From Terriglobia bacterium (GTDB lineage: Bacteria; Acidobacteriota; Terriglobia; UBA7540): 64,000 nt of DNA. Location: contig JASHON010000164.1 in NCBI GenBank assembly GCA_030041095.1, forward strand, positions 28,751 through 92,750. Direction: 5' to 3'. Under the pieces are notes generated by a model. It saw only the letters and a list, made by a program, of their open reading frames with translations, searched no databases and had not been told where the DNA came from. Shown piece by piece: positions 34,605 to 42,308 of this stretch (positions within the stretch are counted from its first letter, which is position 1; each line of letters begins with the position of its first letter). The position numbers and the translations under genes were made by a program.

Positions 34605-34690
34605 ACCAATCCGCCTCTCGTCACGCGTCACTAACCGCTGACCACTAGTGACCGCTTGTCCGTCCTGTCGCCTATTGCCGGCGAACTATC
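34500..34690. repeat. junction repeat block read into the GT4 C-terminus
   Basis: 34509-34570 has GATAGGCCACAGGTCGTAGG, CCCAGGCAACAGGCCATAGG and CAACAGACCGCAGGCAAC. 34618-34690 has TCGTCACGCGTCACTAACCG, CTGACCACTAGTGACCGC and TGTCGCCTATTGCCGGCGAA. The first part is coding for the upstream protein's tail; the second overlaps the region just before the next gene's start. Confidence 0.65.
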
Positions 34691-34694
34691 GCCC

Positions 34695-35699
34695 ATGCAA
34701 CCTCTAGTTTCCATTCTCATTCCGGCTTACAACGCCGAGCGCTGGATTGCGTACACGCTCCAGTCTGCCGTCGCACAAACCTGGAAGCGCAAAGAGATCA
34801 TCGTGGTCAACGACGGATCCACAGATCGTACGGAGGAAGTGGCGCAGCGCTTTGCCCCGAGCGGTGTCACGGTAGTGTCGACAGAGAACCAAGGCGCTGC
34901 GACGGCTCGCAACCGCGCTTTCGATCTCAGCCATGGCGATTACATCCAGTGGCTGGATGCGGACGACGTTCTGGCGCCGGATAAGATCGAGCGGCAGCTT
35001 GCCGCGCTTCGCGGTGCCGACAGCAAGCGAGTGCTTCTTTCTTCGCCCTGGGCGCCTTTTTACTACCGCACTCGCAGCGCGCCCGTTGTACGCAATTCGC
35101 TGTGCCAGGACCTTGCTCCTGTCGAGTGGCTGCTGAGGAAGATGGGAGAGAACCTGCACATGCAGACCGCAACGTGGTTGACCAGCCGCGAGTTGGCGGA
35201 AGCGGCAGGACCCTGGGATACACGCTTGGTCTCCGACGACGACGGAGAGTATTTTTGTCGTGTGCTCTTGGCGTCAGAAGGCACGCGCTTCGTTCCCAAC
35301 GCTAGAGTGCTCTACAGAGCAGTTGCGTCAAACCGACTGAGTTACATTGGCGCTTCGGATCGGAAAAGGGACGCGATGGTAGTCTCGATGAAGCTGCACA
35401 TTCAGTACCTCCGTTCGCTAGAAGAAAGTGAACGCGTGCGAAAGGCCTGCCTGGCTTATCTGCGAACTTGGTACGGTTGTTTCTATCCAGAACGGCCGGA
35501 CCTTATCGCCGAGCTGCAAGCGCTCGCTGGTGAGCTTGGTGGTCAGCTACATCCGCCTCGTATGCGGCGGAGATATGAATGGCTCGCCGTGATTTTCGGA
35601 CGGAAGAACGCCAAGCGGGCACAGCGCTGGCTTTCGCAAATAAGGGACTCTGGCATTAGAGCTTGGGACCGGGCGATGTTTCGGCTGCTAGAACAATGA
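34695..35699 (+). CDS. family 2 glycosyltransferase
   Basis: GT-A enzyme of about 334 residues. It has PLVSILIPAYNAERWIAYTL, IIVVNDGSTDRTEEVAQRF, the acceptor/donor QWLDADDVLAPDKIERQL (DxD) and WDTRLVSDDDGEYFCRVL. It probably adds one residue of the EPS repeat. ATG 34695 is preferred since the family N-terminus begins right after it; a frame from 34656 would translate repeat sequence. No Shine-Dalgarno is visible, and the stop is followed at once by another repeat block. Confidence 0.87.
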   Translation: MQPLVSILIPAYNAERWIAYTLQSAVAQTWKRKEIIVVNDGSTDRTEEVAQRFAPSGVTVVSTENQGAATARNRAFDLSHGDYIQWLDADDVLAPDKIERQLAALRGADSKRVLLSSPWAPFYYRTRSAPVVRNSLCQDLAPVEWLLRKMGENLHMQTATWLTSRELAEAAGPWDTRLVSDDDGEYFCRVLLASEGTRFVPNARVLYRAVASNRLSYIGASDRKRDAMVVSMKLHIQYLRSLEESERVRKACLAYLRTWYGCFYPERPDLIAELQALAGELGGQLHPPRMRRRYEWLAVIFGRKNAKRAQRWLSQIRDSGIRAWDRAMFRLLEQ

Positions 35700-35930
35700 A
35701 GCCGCTTGCAGGCTACAGGCAAGAGGCCATAGGCCGCAGCCGGGAACTCGGGGAGGATCATCACGGCAATTCCTCCGTGGCTTCTGTGATCCCTGCGGTG
35801 AAACTTCTAGCGCCCGCCTTCGGCTGGCGAAGGACCAAGCGACAAGTAGCAAGCGACAAGGGGCGAGAGACAAGTGACGAAGGACAACGGACGACCGATA
35901 ACTGACAACGGACAAATGACAAACGACGGA
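35697..35930. repeat. large junction repeat block before the GT9 gene
   Basis: Three word families adjoin here. 35704-35740 has GGCTACAGGCAAGAGGCCAT. 35757-35805 has TCCTCCGTGGCTTCTGTGAT and CCCTGCGGTGAAAC. 35835-35930 has CAAGCGACAAGTAGCAAGCG, GAGAGACAAGTGACG and GACCGATAACTGACAACGGA. The last family encodes the N-terminal residues if the upstream GT9 start is used. Confidence 0.65.
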
Positions 35931-37118
35931 TCCCGTCACATTGCTTTTGATTGCCGGTATTTCCTTGGCGACCGGCCATGCAAATGGCACAAGGCAACTG
36001 GCACCTTGTGCACTTGCGAGCATTACCGGCCAATAGGCGAGCGCATTCTGATCATTAAGCTCGATGCCATGGGCGACGTGCTGCGCACCACAGCCTTGCT
36101 TCCCGCTCTGGCCGCCGCCCATCCGGACGCTGCCATCGCCTGGATTACTCGCCGCGAATCGCTGCCATTGCTGGGGCGTAACCCGTACCTTAGCGAGATG
36201 ATAGAGTACGGGCCGGACGCGCTGGCGCAATTGCAGGCCCGTGTTTTCGACCGCGTCATCAACCTCGACGCGGGAAAAGCGAGCGCGGCGCTGGCCAGCT
36301 TGGCGAATGCGAAGCGGAAGGACGGTTTCGTTCTTAGCGCGAGTGGGTTCGTCGAACCTACCAATGCCGCCGCGCGGCGATGGCTGGAATTGGGCGTTTT
36401 TGACGATCTCAAGAGGCAGGGGAGGAAAACTTACCAGGAATGGATGCTTGAGATTCTGGGCCTTTCCGGAGCTCCGCACCGCTATGTGTTGGAGTTGGGC
36501 GAAGACGAGCGTGAGCGGGGACGCATGCGCCTGGAACGCCTCGGTGTCGATCTGTCTCGGCCGGTGATCGGATTGAATACTGGAGCGGGAGGGCGATGGG
36601 AGCTGAAGCGCTGGCGCGAGGATGGCTACCTGGACTTAGTGGAGCGGCTGGCGCGGAAGCACGATGTGCAGTTTGTCCTGCTCGGCGGGCCGGAAGAGCG
36701 TGAGCGGAATCGTCGGCTGGCATCGCAGTCCGGGGTGCCCCTGTTTGATAGCGGCTCCGACAACCCGGTCCGCCACTTTGCCGCAATCGTTGCCGCATGT
36801 GATGTAGTGGTTTGCGGAGACACTTTGGCGATGCATTTATCGCTGGCGCTTGGCCGGCGAACTATTGTACTCTTCGGACCCACCAGCTCAGCCGAGATCG
36901 AAATGTACGGATTAGGCGAAAAAATCGTGCCCGCAATGGATTGCCTCGCCTGTTACAAAACCACATGTGATTTTGTGCCTAATTGCATGGATTTGATTAC
37001 CACTGGCATGGTTGAAGCCGCCGTCGAGCGCCAGTTTCAGCAGGCTCTAGCCAACAGGTCACAGGCAGTGGGCATTAGGCCACAGGCAGTAGTGGTAGCG
37101 CGGACTTCTGCATTTTAA
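35916..37118 (+). CDS. family 9 glycosyltransferase (heptosyltransferase-like)
   Basis: GT-B enzyme of about 400 residues like RfaF/WaaF. It has ILIIKLDAMGDVLRTTALLP, VIGLNTGAGGRWELKRW, LLGGPEERERNRRL and the donor-site DVVVCGDTLAMHLSLALGRR. It carries extra Cys clusters (FDCRYFLGDRPCKW, LCTCEH and CLACYKTTCDFVPNC), which could bind a metal. It would use ADP-heptose, linking it to HldE at 15747. The ATG at 35916 is preferred; the ATG-like start at 35874 lies in repeats. Its C-terminal tail (NRSQAVGIRPQAVV) is repeat-encoded, and the stop overlaps a terminator. Confidence 0.87.
   Translation: MTNDGSRHIAFDCRYFLGDRPCKWHKATGTLCTCEHYRPIGERILIIKLDAMGDVLRTTALLPALAAAHPDAAIAWITRRESLPLLGRNPYLSEMIEYGPDALAQLQARVFDRVINLDAGKASAALASLANAKRKDGFVLSASGFVEPTNAAARRWLELGVFDDLKRQGRKTYQEWMLEILGLSGAPHRYVLELGEDERERGRMRLERLGVDLSRPVIGLNTGAGGRWELKRWREDGYLDLVERLARKHDVQFVLLGGPEERERNRRLASQSGVPLFDSGSDNPVRHFAAIVAACDVVVCGDTLAMHLSLALGRRTIVLFGPTSSAEIEMYGLGEKIVPAMDCLACYKTTCDFVPNCMDLITTGMVEAAVERQFQQALANRSQAVGIRPQAVVVARTSAF
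37048..37095. repeat. CAACAGGTCACAGGCAGTGGGC word repeat in the GT9 C-terminus
   Basis: CCAACAGGTCACAGGCAGTG and TTAGGCCACAGGCAGTAG are near-copies of each other and of words at 14607 and 34510. They are coding for the last about 15 residues of the GT9 protein and lie just before its terminator. Confidence 0.6.
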
Positions 37119-37132
37119 GTCCGCTGTTTTTG
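37100..37132 (+). terminator. intrinsic terminator overlapping the GT9 stop codon
   Basis: GCGGACTT (37100-37107) and AAGTCCGC (37117-37124) form a perfect 8-bp stem with a 9-nt loop, followed by TGTTTTTG. The stop codon TAA (37116-37118) lies in the loop and stem. It is a rho-independent terminator in the middle of the EPS locus, so the antiterminator at 7333 might be needed to pass it. Confidence 0.65.
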
Positions 37133-37139
37133 GGCCCTT

Positions 37140-38543
37140 ATGCCATGGGCCTCTGTCATGGGCCGCGGGCTACAGGCAACTGACAACGGACCGACGACAA
37201 AGGGCAAAGGACAACCCACTAGCCTCAACTCCCAAACCCTATCTACTGTTCCAGTGCAATCGCCAATCGAAAATCGAAAATCGCCAATCGCAGTTTCTTT
37301 GCTCACCGGCGGAAGCGATCGACCATACGTTTTCGGACTCGCCTCGGCGCTCCTGGCAAAAGGCGTCTCGCTCGACCTCATCGGCAGTGACGAGCTCGAT
37401 TTCCGGGAGTTTCAAGACAAACCTGGCTTGAACTTTCTAAACGTCTACGGCGGTCCGCAGCCGGGTGCCGGTCCAATCGGCAAGGCCTTCAGAATACTAA
37501 GGTCTTACGCAAACCTGGTCCGCTACGCCACAACCGCAAAACGGGAAATCTTTCACATCCTGTGGAACAACAAGTTCGAGTACTTTGACCGGACGGCGCT
37601 GATGCTCTATTACAGGGTGCTGGGGAAAAAGATCGTGCTCACAGCCCACAACGTGAATGCGAGGAAGCGCGACAGTCGGGATTCGCTGCTCAATCGGCTC
37701 ACGCTTGGCATCCAGTACAAAGTCGCCCACCATGTCTTCGTCCACACGGAAAAGATGAAAACGGAATTAGTGGAGGAGTTTGGCGTGAGGCACGCCAAGG
37801 TGAGCGTCATCCCATTGGGGATCAACGACCATGCGCCGAGAACGGGCCTCACGCCCGCTGCGGCGAGGCGCCGGCTGGGCATCGCCGATGGGGAGAAAAC
37901 GATCCTTTTTTTTGGAAGGTTCACGCCGTACAAAGGACTCGAAGTTCTCATCGCCGCATTTCGAAAGATTGCAGTCCCCGGGAACCGCTACCGCCTGATC
38001 ATCGCCGGCAGTCAGGACCGGCACGTGAGTTACTGGAGAGGAATCGAGAACTCAATCCGCGAAGACGTGCAGAGCGGGCGTATGCTGATTAGGGCGGAGC
38101 GCATCCCGGACGAGGAGACGGAAGTGTATTTCAAGGCGGCGGACGTCGTCGCGCTGCCGTACCGCGCCATCTATCAGAGTGGTGTTTTGTGCACGGCATA
38201 CAGCTTCGGCCTGCCGGTCGTAGCCGCGGACGTGGGCTCGCTGAAGGATGACGTGGTTGAAGGCGAGACGGGATTTGTATTCAAGCCTGAAGATGCGGAC
38301 GACTTGGCGCGCACCATCGAGCGCTACTTCGAAAGCGACGTATATCGAAACCTGAACAAGCGGCGAACGGCGATTCGGGAGTTTGCCGCGCAGCGTCATT
38401 CCTGGAATGTTGTGAGCGACATCACCGTGAACATCTATGCCAGCCTGCTCGAGAGCGGAAGCCAGAGACAAGAGGCAAGAGACGAGAGACAAGGGATCAG
38501 AGACAAGAGACGAGAGCCGAGAGACACAAGACTGGCAAGTTAG
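37140..38543 (+). CDS. family 4 glycosyltransferase
   Basis: GT-B enzyme of 467 residues. The family core starts at about residue 50 (IAVSLLTGGSDRPYVFGLAS) and includes EIFHILWNNKFEYFDRTAL, KIVLTAHNVNARKRDSRDSL, TILFFGRFTPYKGLEVLIAA and the donor site VVALPYRAIYQSGVLCTAYS. The first about 48 residues (TDNGPTTKGKGQ, SPIENRKSPIA) are translated junction repeat, as is the Arg/Asp-rich tail (QRQEARDERQ, DKRREPRD). The true start is therefore uncertain: 37140, ATG 37158 or a later codon. It probably adds another EPS sugar. Confidence 0.86.
   Translation: MPWASVMGRGLQATDNGPTTKGKGQPTSLNSQTLSTVPVQSPIENRKSPIAVSLLTGGSDRPYVFGLASALLAKGVSLDLIGSDELDFREFQDKPGLNFLNVYGGPQPGAGPIGKAFRILRSYANLVRYATTAKREIFHILWNNKFEYFDRTALMLYYRVLGKKIVLTAHNVNARKRDSRDSLLNRLTLGIQYKVAHHVFVHTEKMKTELVEEFGVRHAKVSVIPLGINDHAPRTGLTPAAARRRLGIADGEKTILFFGRFTPYKGLEVLIAAFRKIAVPGNRYRLIIAGSQDRHVSYWRGIENSIREDVQSGRMLIRAERIPDEETEVYFKAADVVALPYRAIYQSGVLCTAYSFGLPVVAADVGSLKDDVVEGETGFVFKPEDADDLARTIERYFESDVYRNLNKRRTAIREFAAQRHSWNVVSDITVNIYASLLESGSQRQEARDERQGIRDKRREPRDTRLAS
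37155..37292. repeat. junction repeat block encoding the GT4 N-terminus
   Basis: GGGCTACAGGCAACTGACAA, CGGACCGACGACAAAGGGCA and then CAATCGCCAATCGAAAATCG and AAAATCGCCAATCGCAG. The CAATCG/AAATCG words form a short direct tandem (37258-37292). All lie in the open frame before the glycosyltransferase core. Confidence 0.6.
38455..38541. repeat. AGAGACAAGAGACGAGAG tandem words in the GT4 C-terminus
   Basis: Near-tandem units AGAGACAAGAGGCAAGAGAC, GAGAGACAAGGGATCAGAG and ACAAGAGACGAGAGCCGAGA run for about 85 bp. They encode the Arg/Asp/Gln-rich end of the upstream glycosyltransferase and stop just before the flippase gene. Confidence 0.65.
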
Positions 38544-38575
38544 CCGCCGTCGGGGAGAGAGAGGACTGTCACTGA

Positions 38576-40087
38576 TTGGGAGTGAGCGACAAACAAGTTC
38601 TAGACCCGCTCAGCACCGACCGTCTGCAAACAGACCTAAAAGGGCGTTCTGTTCGCGGCGGGGCGATGACGCTGACGTCCCAAGGTGCGCAGTTTGTTGT
38701 TTCGTCAGTAATGACGGTGGTGCTGGCTCGCCTGCTGACGCCGGCGGACTTTGGCTTGGTGGCCATGGTGACGGCCGTCACTGGGCTAGCCCAAGCGTTT
38801 GCGGACGTGGGGCTGTCCGAGGCGACGATTCAGCGTGAGAACATCACTCACGATCAAGTCAGCGCGCTGTTTTGGATCAACCTGGCGGTGGGCATCGGAT
38901 TGACACTGGTCACGATAGCTCTTGGCCCCGTGCTTGCCCGGTTCGATCGGCAGCGGCAGCTCCCGCACATTGCCTTCTGGCTTTCCTTCACTTTCCTCAT
39001 CTGCGGCTTAAGAGTCCAGCCGGATGCCATTCTGAAACGGCAAATGCGCTTCAAGGCTCTGGCGATCCGCGATATTTTCGCAAACGCAATGGGGGTTGCC
39101 GCAGCCATCATTATGGCCCTGCGGGGAGCGGGCTACTGGGCGCTCGTCGCCTATCCTCTGGCATCCAATCTTATTCAGATGGCGGCATCCTGGAAACTAG
39201 TTGACTGGAAGCCGGGCTTCCCGAGTCGCAACGCTAAGGTCGGCTCCCTCGTCGCTTTTGGGGGCAATGTCGCGGTCTCATATTTCATGTTTACGGTTAA
39301 TCGGAGCGTTGACAAAGTCCTGGTTGGCTGGTATTGGGGTGCCGGTCCGCTTGGATTCTATGGGAGGGCATGCAATCTCCTCATGTATCCTGTACGCCAG
39401 CTCAATGCGCCAATGGCCAGCGTCGGCATTCCGACCTTCAGTAGGCTTCAGGCTGACCCGCAGCGTTTCGCCCGGTACTATCTTCGTTCCGTTAACCTCC
39501 TCATGTGGGTTTGCGCACCGCTGTTTGCTTACCTCTTTGTCGCCGCCGGACCGGTAATCGCGTTGGTACTTGGCCGGCAGTGGGGGAACGCTGCGCCGGT
39601 CTTCCGTATGCTTGCAATTTCGTGCGTCACGCAACTGCTGCTTGAATCAACCGTATGGCTCTTTGTGAGTCGGGGGCAGTCGACGGGTCTGCGCAAGCTC
39701 CTGCTGAGCATCTCTCCTGTCATCATGGCAAGCTTCGCGATCGGTCTGCCTTTCGGCATCACCGGGGTCGCCATTTCATACTCCGTGGCGATGCTCGCGT
39801 TGATGCCGTGGATACTCAAATTCGCTTTTCGGGGTACGGAGCTCACCTTGTGGGGGATTTCCCATGCGCTTAAGTATCCGGTATCGCTTGGGCTGTTGGG
39901 CGCGCTCCTCGGAGAGCTTGCGCTGCGAGCGATTGCTCCAGGCGGCGCCATTGCGCAGCTTTTCGTAATTGCACTGGGCTTCGGCGTGGTGTTATCACTG
40001 TCGGCCGCCGTGCCCGCGGTGCGAGCCGAGATCGTAGCTCTGAAGGAATTGGCTCGCGAATTCCGGTTCGCGGGGCAAGCAGCGTAA
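38576..40087 (+). CDS. Wzx-like lipopolysaccharide/EPS flippase (MOP superfamily)
   Basis: Integral membrane protein of 503 residues with about 12-14 hydrophobic segments. Conserved features are RSVRGGAMTLTSQGAQFVVS, RLLTPADFGLVAMVTAVTG, LPHIAFWLSFTFLICGLRVQ and GPLGFYGRACNLLMYPVRQL. It should flip the lipid-linked EPS unit to the periplasm. A TTG at 38576 or GTG at 38582 can start it, both after GAGAGAGAGGA. It is a distant paralog of the flippase at 51712 and of the wrecked copy at 42309. Confidence 0.88.
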   Translation: MGVSDKQVLDPLSTDRLQTDLKGRSVRGGAMTLTSQGAQFVVSSVMTVVLARLLTPADFGLVAMVTAVTGLAQAFADVGLSEATIQRENITHDQVSALFWINLAVGIGLTLVTIALGPVLARFDRQRQLPHIAFWLSFTFLICGLRVQPDAILKRQMRFKALAIRDIFANAMGVAAAIIMALRGAGYWALVAYPLASNLIQMAASWKLVDWKPGFPSRNAKVGSLVAFGGNVAVSYFMFTVNRSVDKVLVGWYWGAGPLGFYGRACNLLMYPVRQLNAPMASVGIPTFSRLQADPQRFARYYLRSVNLLMWVCAPLFAYLFVAAGPVIALVLGRQWGNAAPVFRMLAISCVTQLLLESTVWLFVSRGQSTGLRKLLLSISPVIMASFAIGLPFGITGVAISYSVAMLALMPWILKFAFRGTELTLWGISHALKYPVSLGLLGALLGELALRAIAPGGAIAQLFVIALGFGVVLSLSAAVPAVRAEIVALKELAREFRFAGQAA

Positions 40088-40212
40088 GTGCGAAGAAAGC
40101 CTGAGGGTTATTTTCAACGGCGGATGCAACGGGCCAGGTTCCGAGGGTGGAAAGTACGGCAGTTTTGAAAAAAAACGAAGGACATGCGAACTCATCACCA
40201 GGGGGTACGGCG

Positions 40213-40872
40213 ATGTGGCGCTACGCTTTGTCTTTGGTAGTGTTGCTCGGGTTGCCCGTGATCGGCTGCTCGGACACCCTTCAATTCACTGTTGACCCGG
40301 CGAATATCGGTACTGTTTATCAAGGCGGGAATGTCGACCTTACGTCTTCCGGCCTGAACGGTACCGTCCTTTCCGGCCAGGCGCTTTCGCTGGATTTGGT
40401 GCTCAGCAACGACCTGCTGGCAAGACTCTTTCTCACCGATCCGAGCACCTTCGGGGTGGATCTCATCATCGACACGAACGCGGCGACAGACCCAGGATTT
40501 GCCGGGGCGACCACCGGATACCTGCTTGATCCAAATAGCGACCAATTGGGCGCTACCCAGGTTGCCGGCAGAGCCGATGCGACTGATGGAAGCTTTACCG
40601 TCGGGCTCGAGTCATTCACGTCCGCCGATTTCGGCGCGACAGGCGTGGTTGATATCAGCGGCGCTGAGTTCGATACCTCGCTTCCATCAACCGGCTATAC
40701 GATTACGGGGGCCACGCTTCGCTTCAGCCTTAATAGTAATGCTAATGGCGTGGAGTTTGGGACCGTGCAACAACTTCCGGAAGGAGCATCAATATTGACG
40801 CTTACGCTGGAAGCTGTTCTTGGCTTAGCGATGGGCGTTCGGCTTGGAGTTCTGAAGTCACACAGGCTCTGA
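40213..40872 (+). CDS. secreted protein with PEP-CTERM-like tail
   Basis: Protein of 219 residues. The N-terminus is a signal sequence (MWRYALSLVVLLGLPVIGC) in which PVIGC could also be a lipobox. The body is Ser/Thr/Gly/Asp-rich (VDLTSSGLNGTVLSGQALS) and looks like a beta-sandwich. The C-terminus has LPEGAS, a hydrophobic stretch, then a basic end (KSHRL), which resembles a PEP-CTERM tail with PEG in place of PEP. The function is unknown. ATG 40213 is preferred over 40147 because the signal sequence starts there. The next gene begins 30 bp later. Confidence 0.72.
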   Translation: MWRYALSLVVLLGLPVIGCSDTLQFTVDPANIGTVYQGGNVDLTSSGLNGTVLSGQALSLDLVLSNDLLARLFLTDPSTFGVDLIIDTNAATDPGFAGATTGYLLDPNSDQLGATQVAGRADATDGSFTVGLESFTSADFGATGVVDISGAEFDTSLPSTGYTITGATLRFSLNSNANGVEFGTVQQLPEGASILTLTLEAVLGLAMGVRLGVLKSHRL

Positions 40873-40901
40873 CCTGAATAATTCACTAAGGAGCGGCGCA
40901 C

Positions 40902-42269
40902 GTGAAGCAGGTATCGAACCCATTACCGTACGTGTTTACCCGTCCAGCATCAGCGTCGTTTACGGGGAAGGGCTTGCTGGGCTATTCGTTCTATCCGCTG
41001 TGTCAGGATGCCGACGTTTATTACATCGAGTCGGAAAAAGGCCACGATACCTTCATGGTGAGCAAGAAAATTACACGTACGTATTATGTTCTTTCCGGAA
41101 GCGGGCACTTCACGATTGACGATATCAGATACGACGTCGGCCCTGGCATGCTCGTTGAGGTTCCACCGAAGGTAGAATACACCTACTCCGGAAAGATGAC
41201 GCTGATAGGATTCGCCCGGCCACGCTGGTTTAGCGGCAACGACACGCATACGCGATCGAACCCGGACGTGGTCAGCCGAGATGCCGCATGTGAGTTGGAA
41301 CAGGGATCCTGGTTAACGCGCCTGGTCCGACTGCGCGTTTGTGGAAGATCGCCGGTCGGCATGTATCTGCAGTATGGCCAGCGACTGTGGAATCGCATTC
41401 CTCCGCGCCTTGCCGCTCTTGTACCGATCCGGCTATACGGCAGGTTCCTGCACGGCTTAGCTCGAATTGAAAACGTTCGCGGGCAGGCTTTTAGCACCTT
41501 CTTTCTTCGTAATCGGCCTGAATTGGAGCTGATCCAGCGCCTGCTGGAGGCAGTGAGCAACGGCGAGACCTTGAGGGTCGCGGTGCTGGGCTGCAGCACC
41601 GGCGCTGAGGCTTATTCGGTGGCATGGAGAATAAGGTCAGCCCGGCCTGATTTGAAGCTGATCATGAGTGCTGTGGACATTTCCAAGGACGCTGTAGAGG
41701 TTGCCAAACAGGGTGTCTACTCACTCACAACCCCACAATTGACGAATACGCGGATCTTTGATCGCATGACGGCAACGGAGGTGGAGGAATTGTTTGACAC
41801 GGATGCGCAGTCTGCATTGATAAAGCCATGGATCAGTGAAGGGATCAGATGGAGCGTAGATGATGTGGGGGAGCCGGAGGTGATCGAGGCGCTCGGTCCT
41901 CAAGACATGGTGGTGGCGAACAATTTTCTTTGCCACATGAGCGATTCCGAGGCAGAGAGATGTTTGCGTAACATTGCGCGGTTGGTACGGCCAGGCGGAT
42001 ATCTTTTCGCGTCGGGAATTGACCTGGAAGTCCGGACAAAGGTTGCGCACGATTTGGGATGGCAGCCTGTGGTGGAACTGCTGGAAGAGATTCACGAAGG
42101 AGATGGATGCTTGAGGCCTTTCTGGCCTTGCCATTATGCAGGCCTGGAACCCTTGAACAAGAAAAGGCGGGATTGGAGAATCCGCTACGCCTGTGTGTTT
42201 CAAGTAGTGCCTACAGAGAAAGTGCTAGTTCAGTCTGAAAACGAGCTCGCGGTAGCAAGCCGTGGGTAG
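40902..42269 (+). CDS. cupin + CheR-like methyltransferase fusion
   Basis: Protein of 455 residues in two parts. Residues about 15-110 have a cupin fold pattern (ITRTYYVLSGSGHFTIDDIR, VGPGMLVEVPPKVEYTYSGK). Residues about 190-430 resemble the CheR SAM-binding domain: LRVAVLGCSTGAEAYSVAWR, LIMSAVDISKDAVEVAKQGV, DMVVANNFLCHM and IARLVRPGGYLFASG. CheR proper methylates chemoreceptor Glu residues; no chemotaxis genes are here, so a sugar or other EPS-related acceptor is more likely. The GTG start has AAGGAG 8 nt upstream. The downstream flippase is a pseudogene. Confidence 0.8.
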   Translation: MKQVSNPLPYVFTRPASASFTGKGLLGYSFYPLCQDADVYYIESEKGHDTFMVSKKITRTYYVLSGSGHFTIDDIRYDVGPGMLVEVPPKVEYTYSGKMTLIGFARPRWFSGNDTHTRSNPDVVSRDAACELEQGSWLTRLVRLRVCGRSPVGMYLQYGQRLWNRIPPRLAALVPIRLYGRFLHGLARIENVRGQAFSTFFLRNRPELELIQRLLEAVSNGETLRVAVLGCSTGAEAYSVAWRIRSARPDLKLIMSAVDISKDAVEVAKQGVYSLTTPQLTNTRIFDRMTATEVEELFDTDAQSALIKPWISEGIRWSVDDVGEPEVIEALGPQDMVVANNFLCHMSDSEAERCLRNIARLVRPGGYLFASGIDLEVRTKVAHDLGWQPVVELLEEIHEGDGCLRPFWPCHYAGLEPLNKKRRDWRIRYACVFQVVPTEKVLVQSENELAVASRG

Positions 42270-42308
42270 CCACGGCGAGCGCATTATGTCGCCGTCGGTC
42301 GGTTCGGG

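Noticed and set aside
12746..38541. CRISPR array
   Set aside because: The repeats vary in sequence and spacing, have no unique spacers of constant length, and no cas gene is present.
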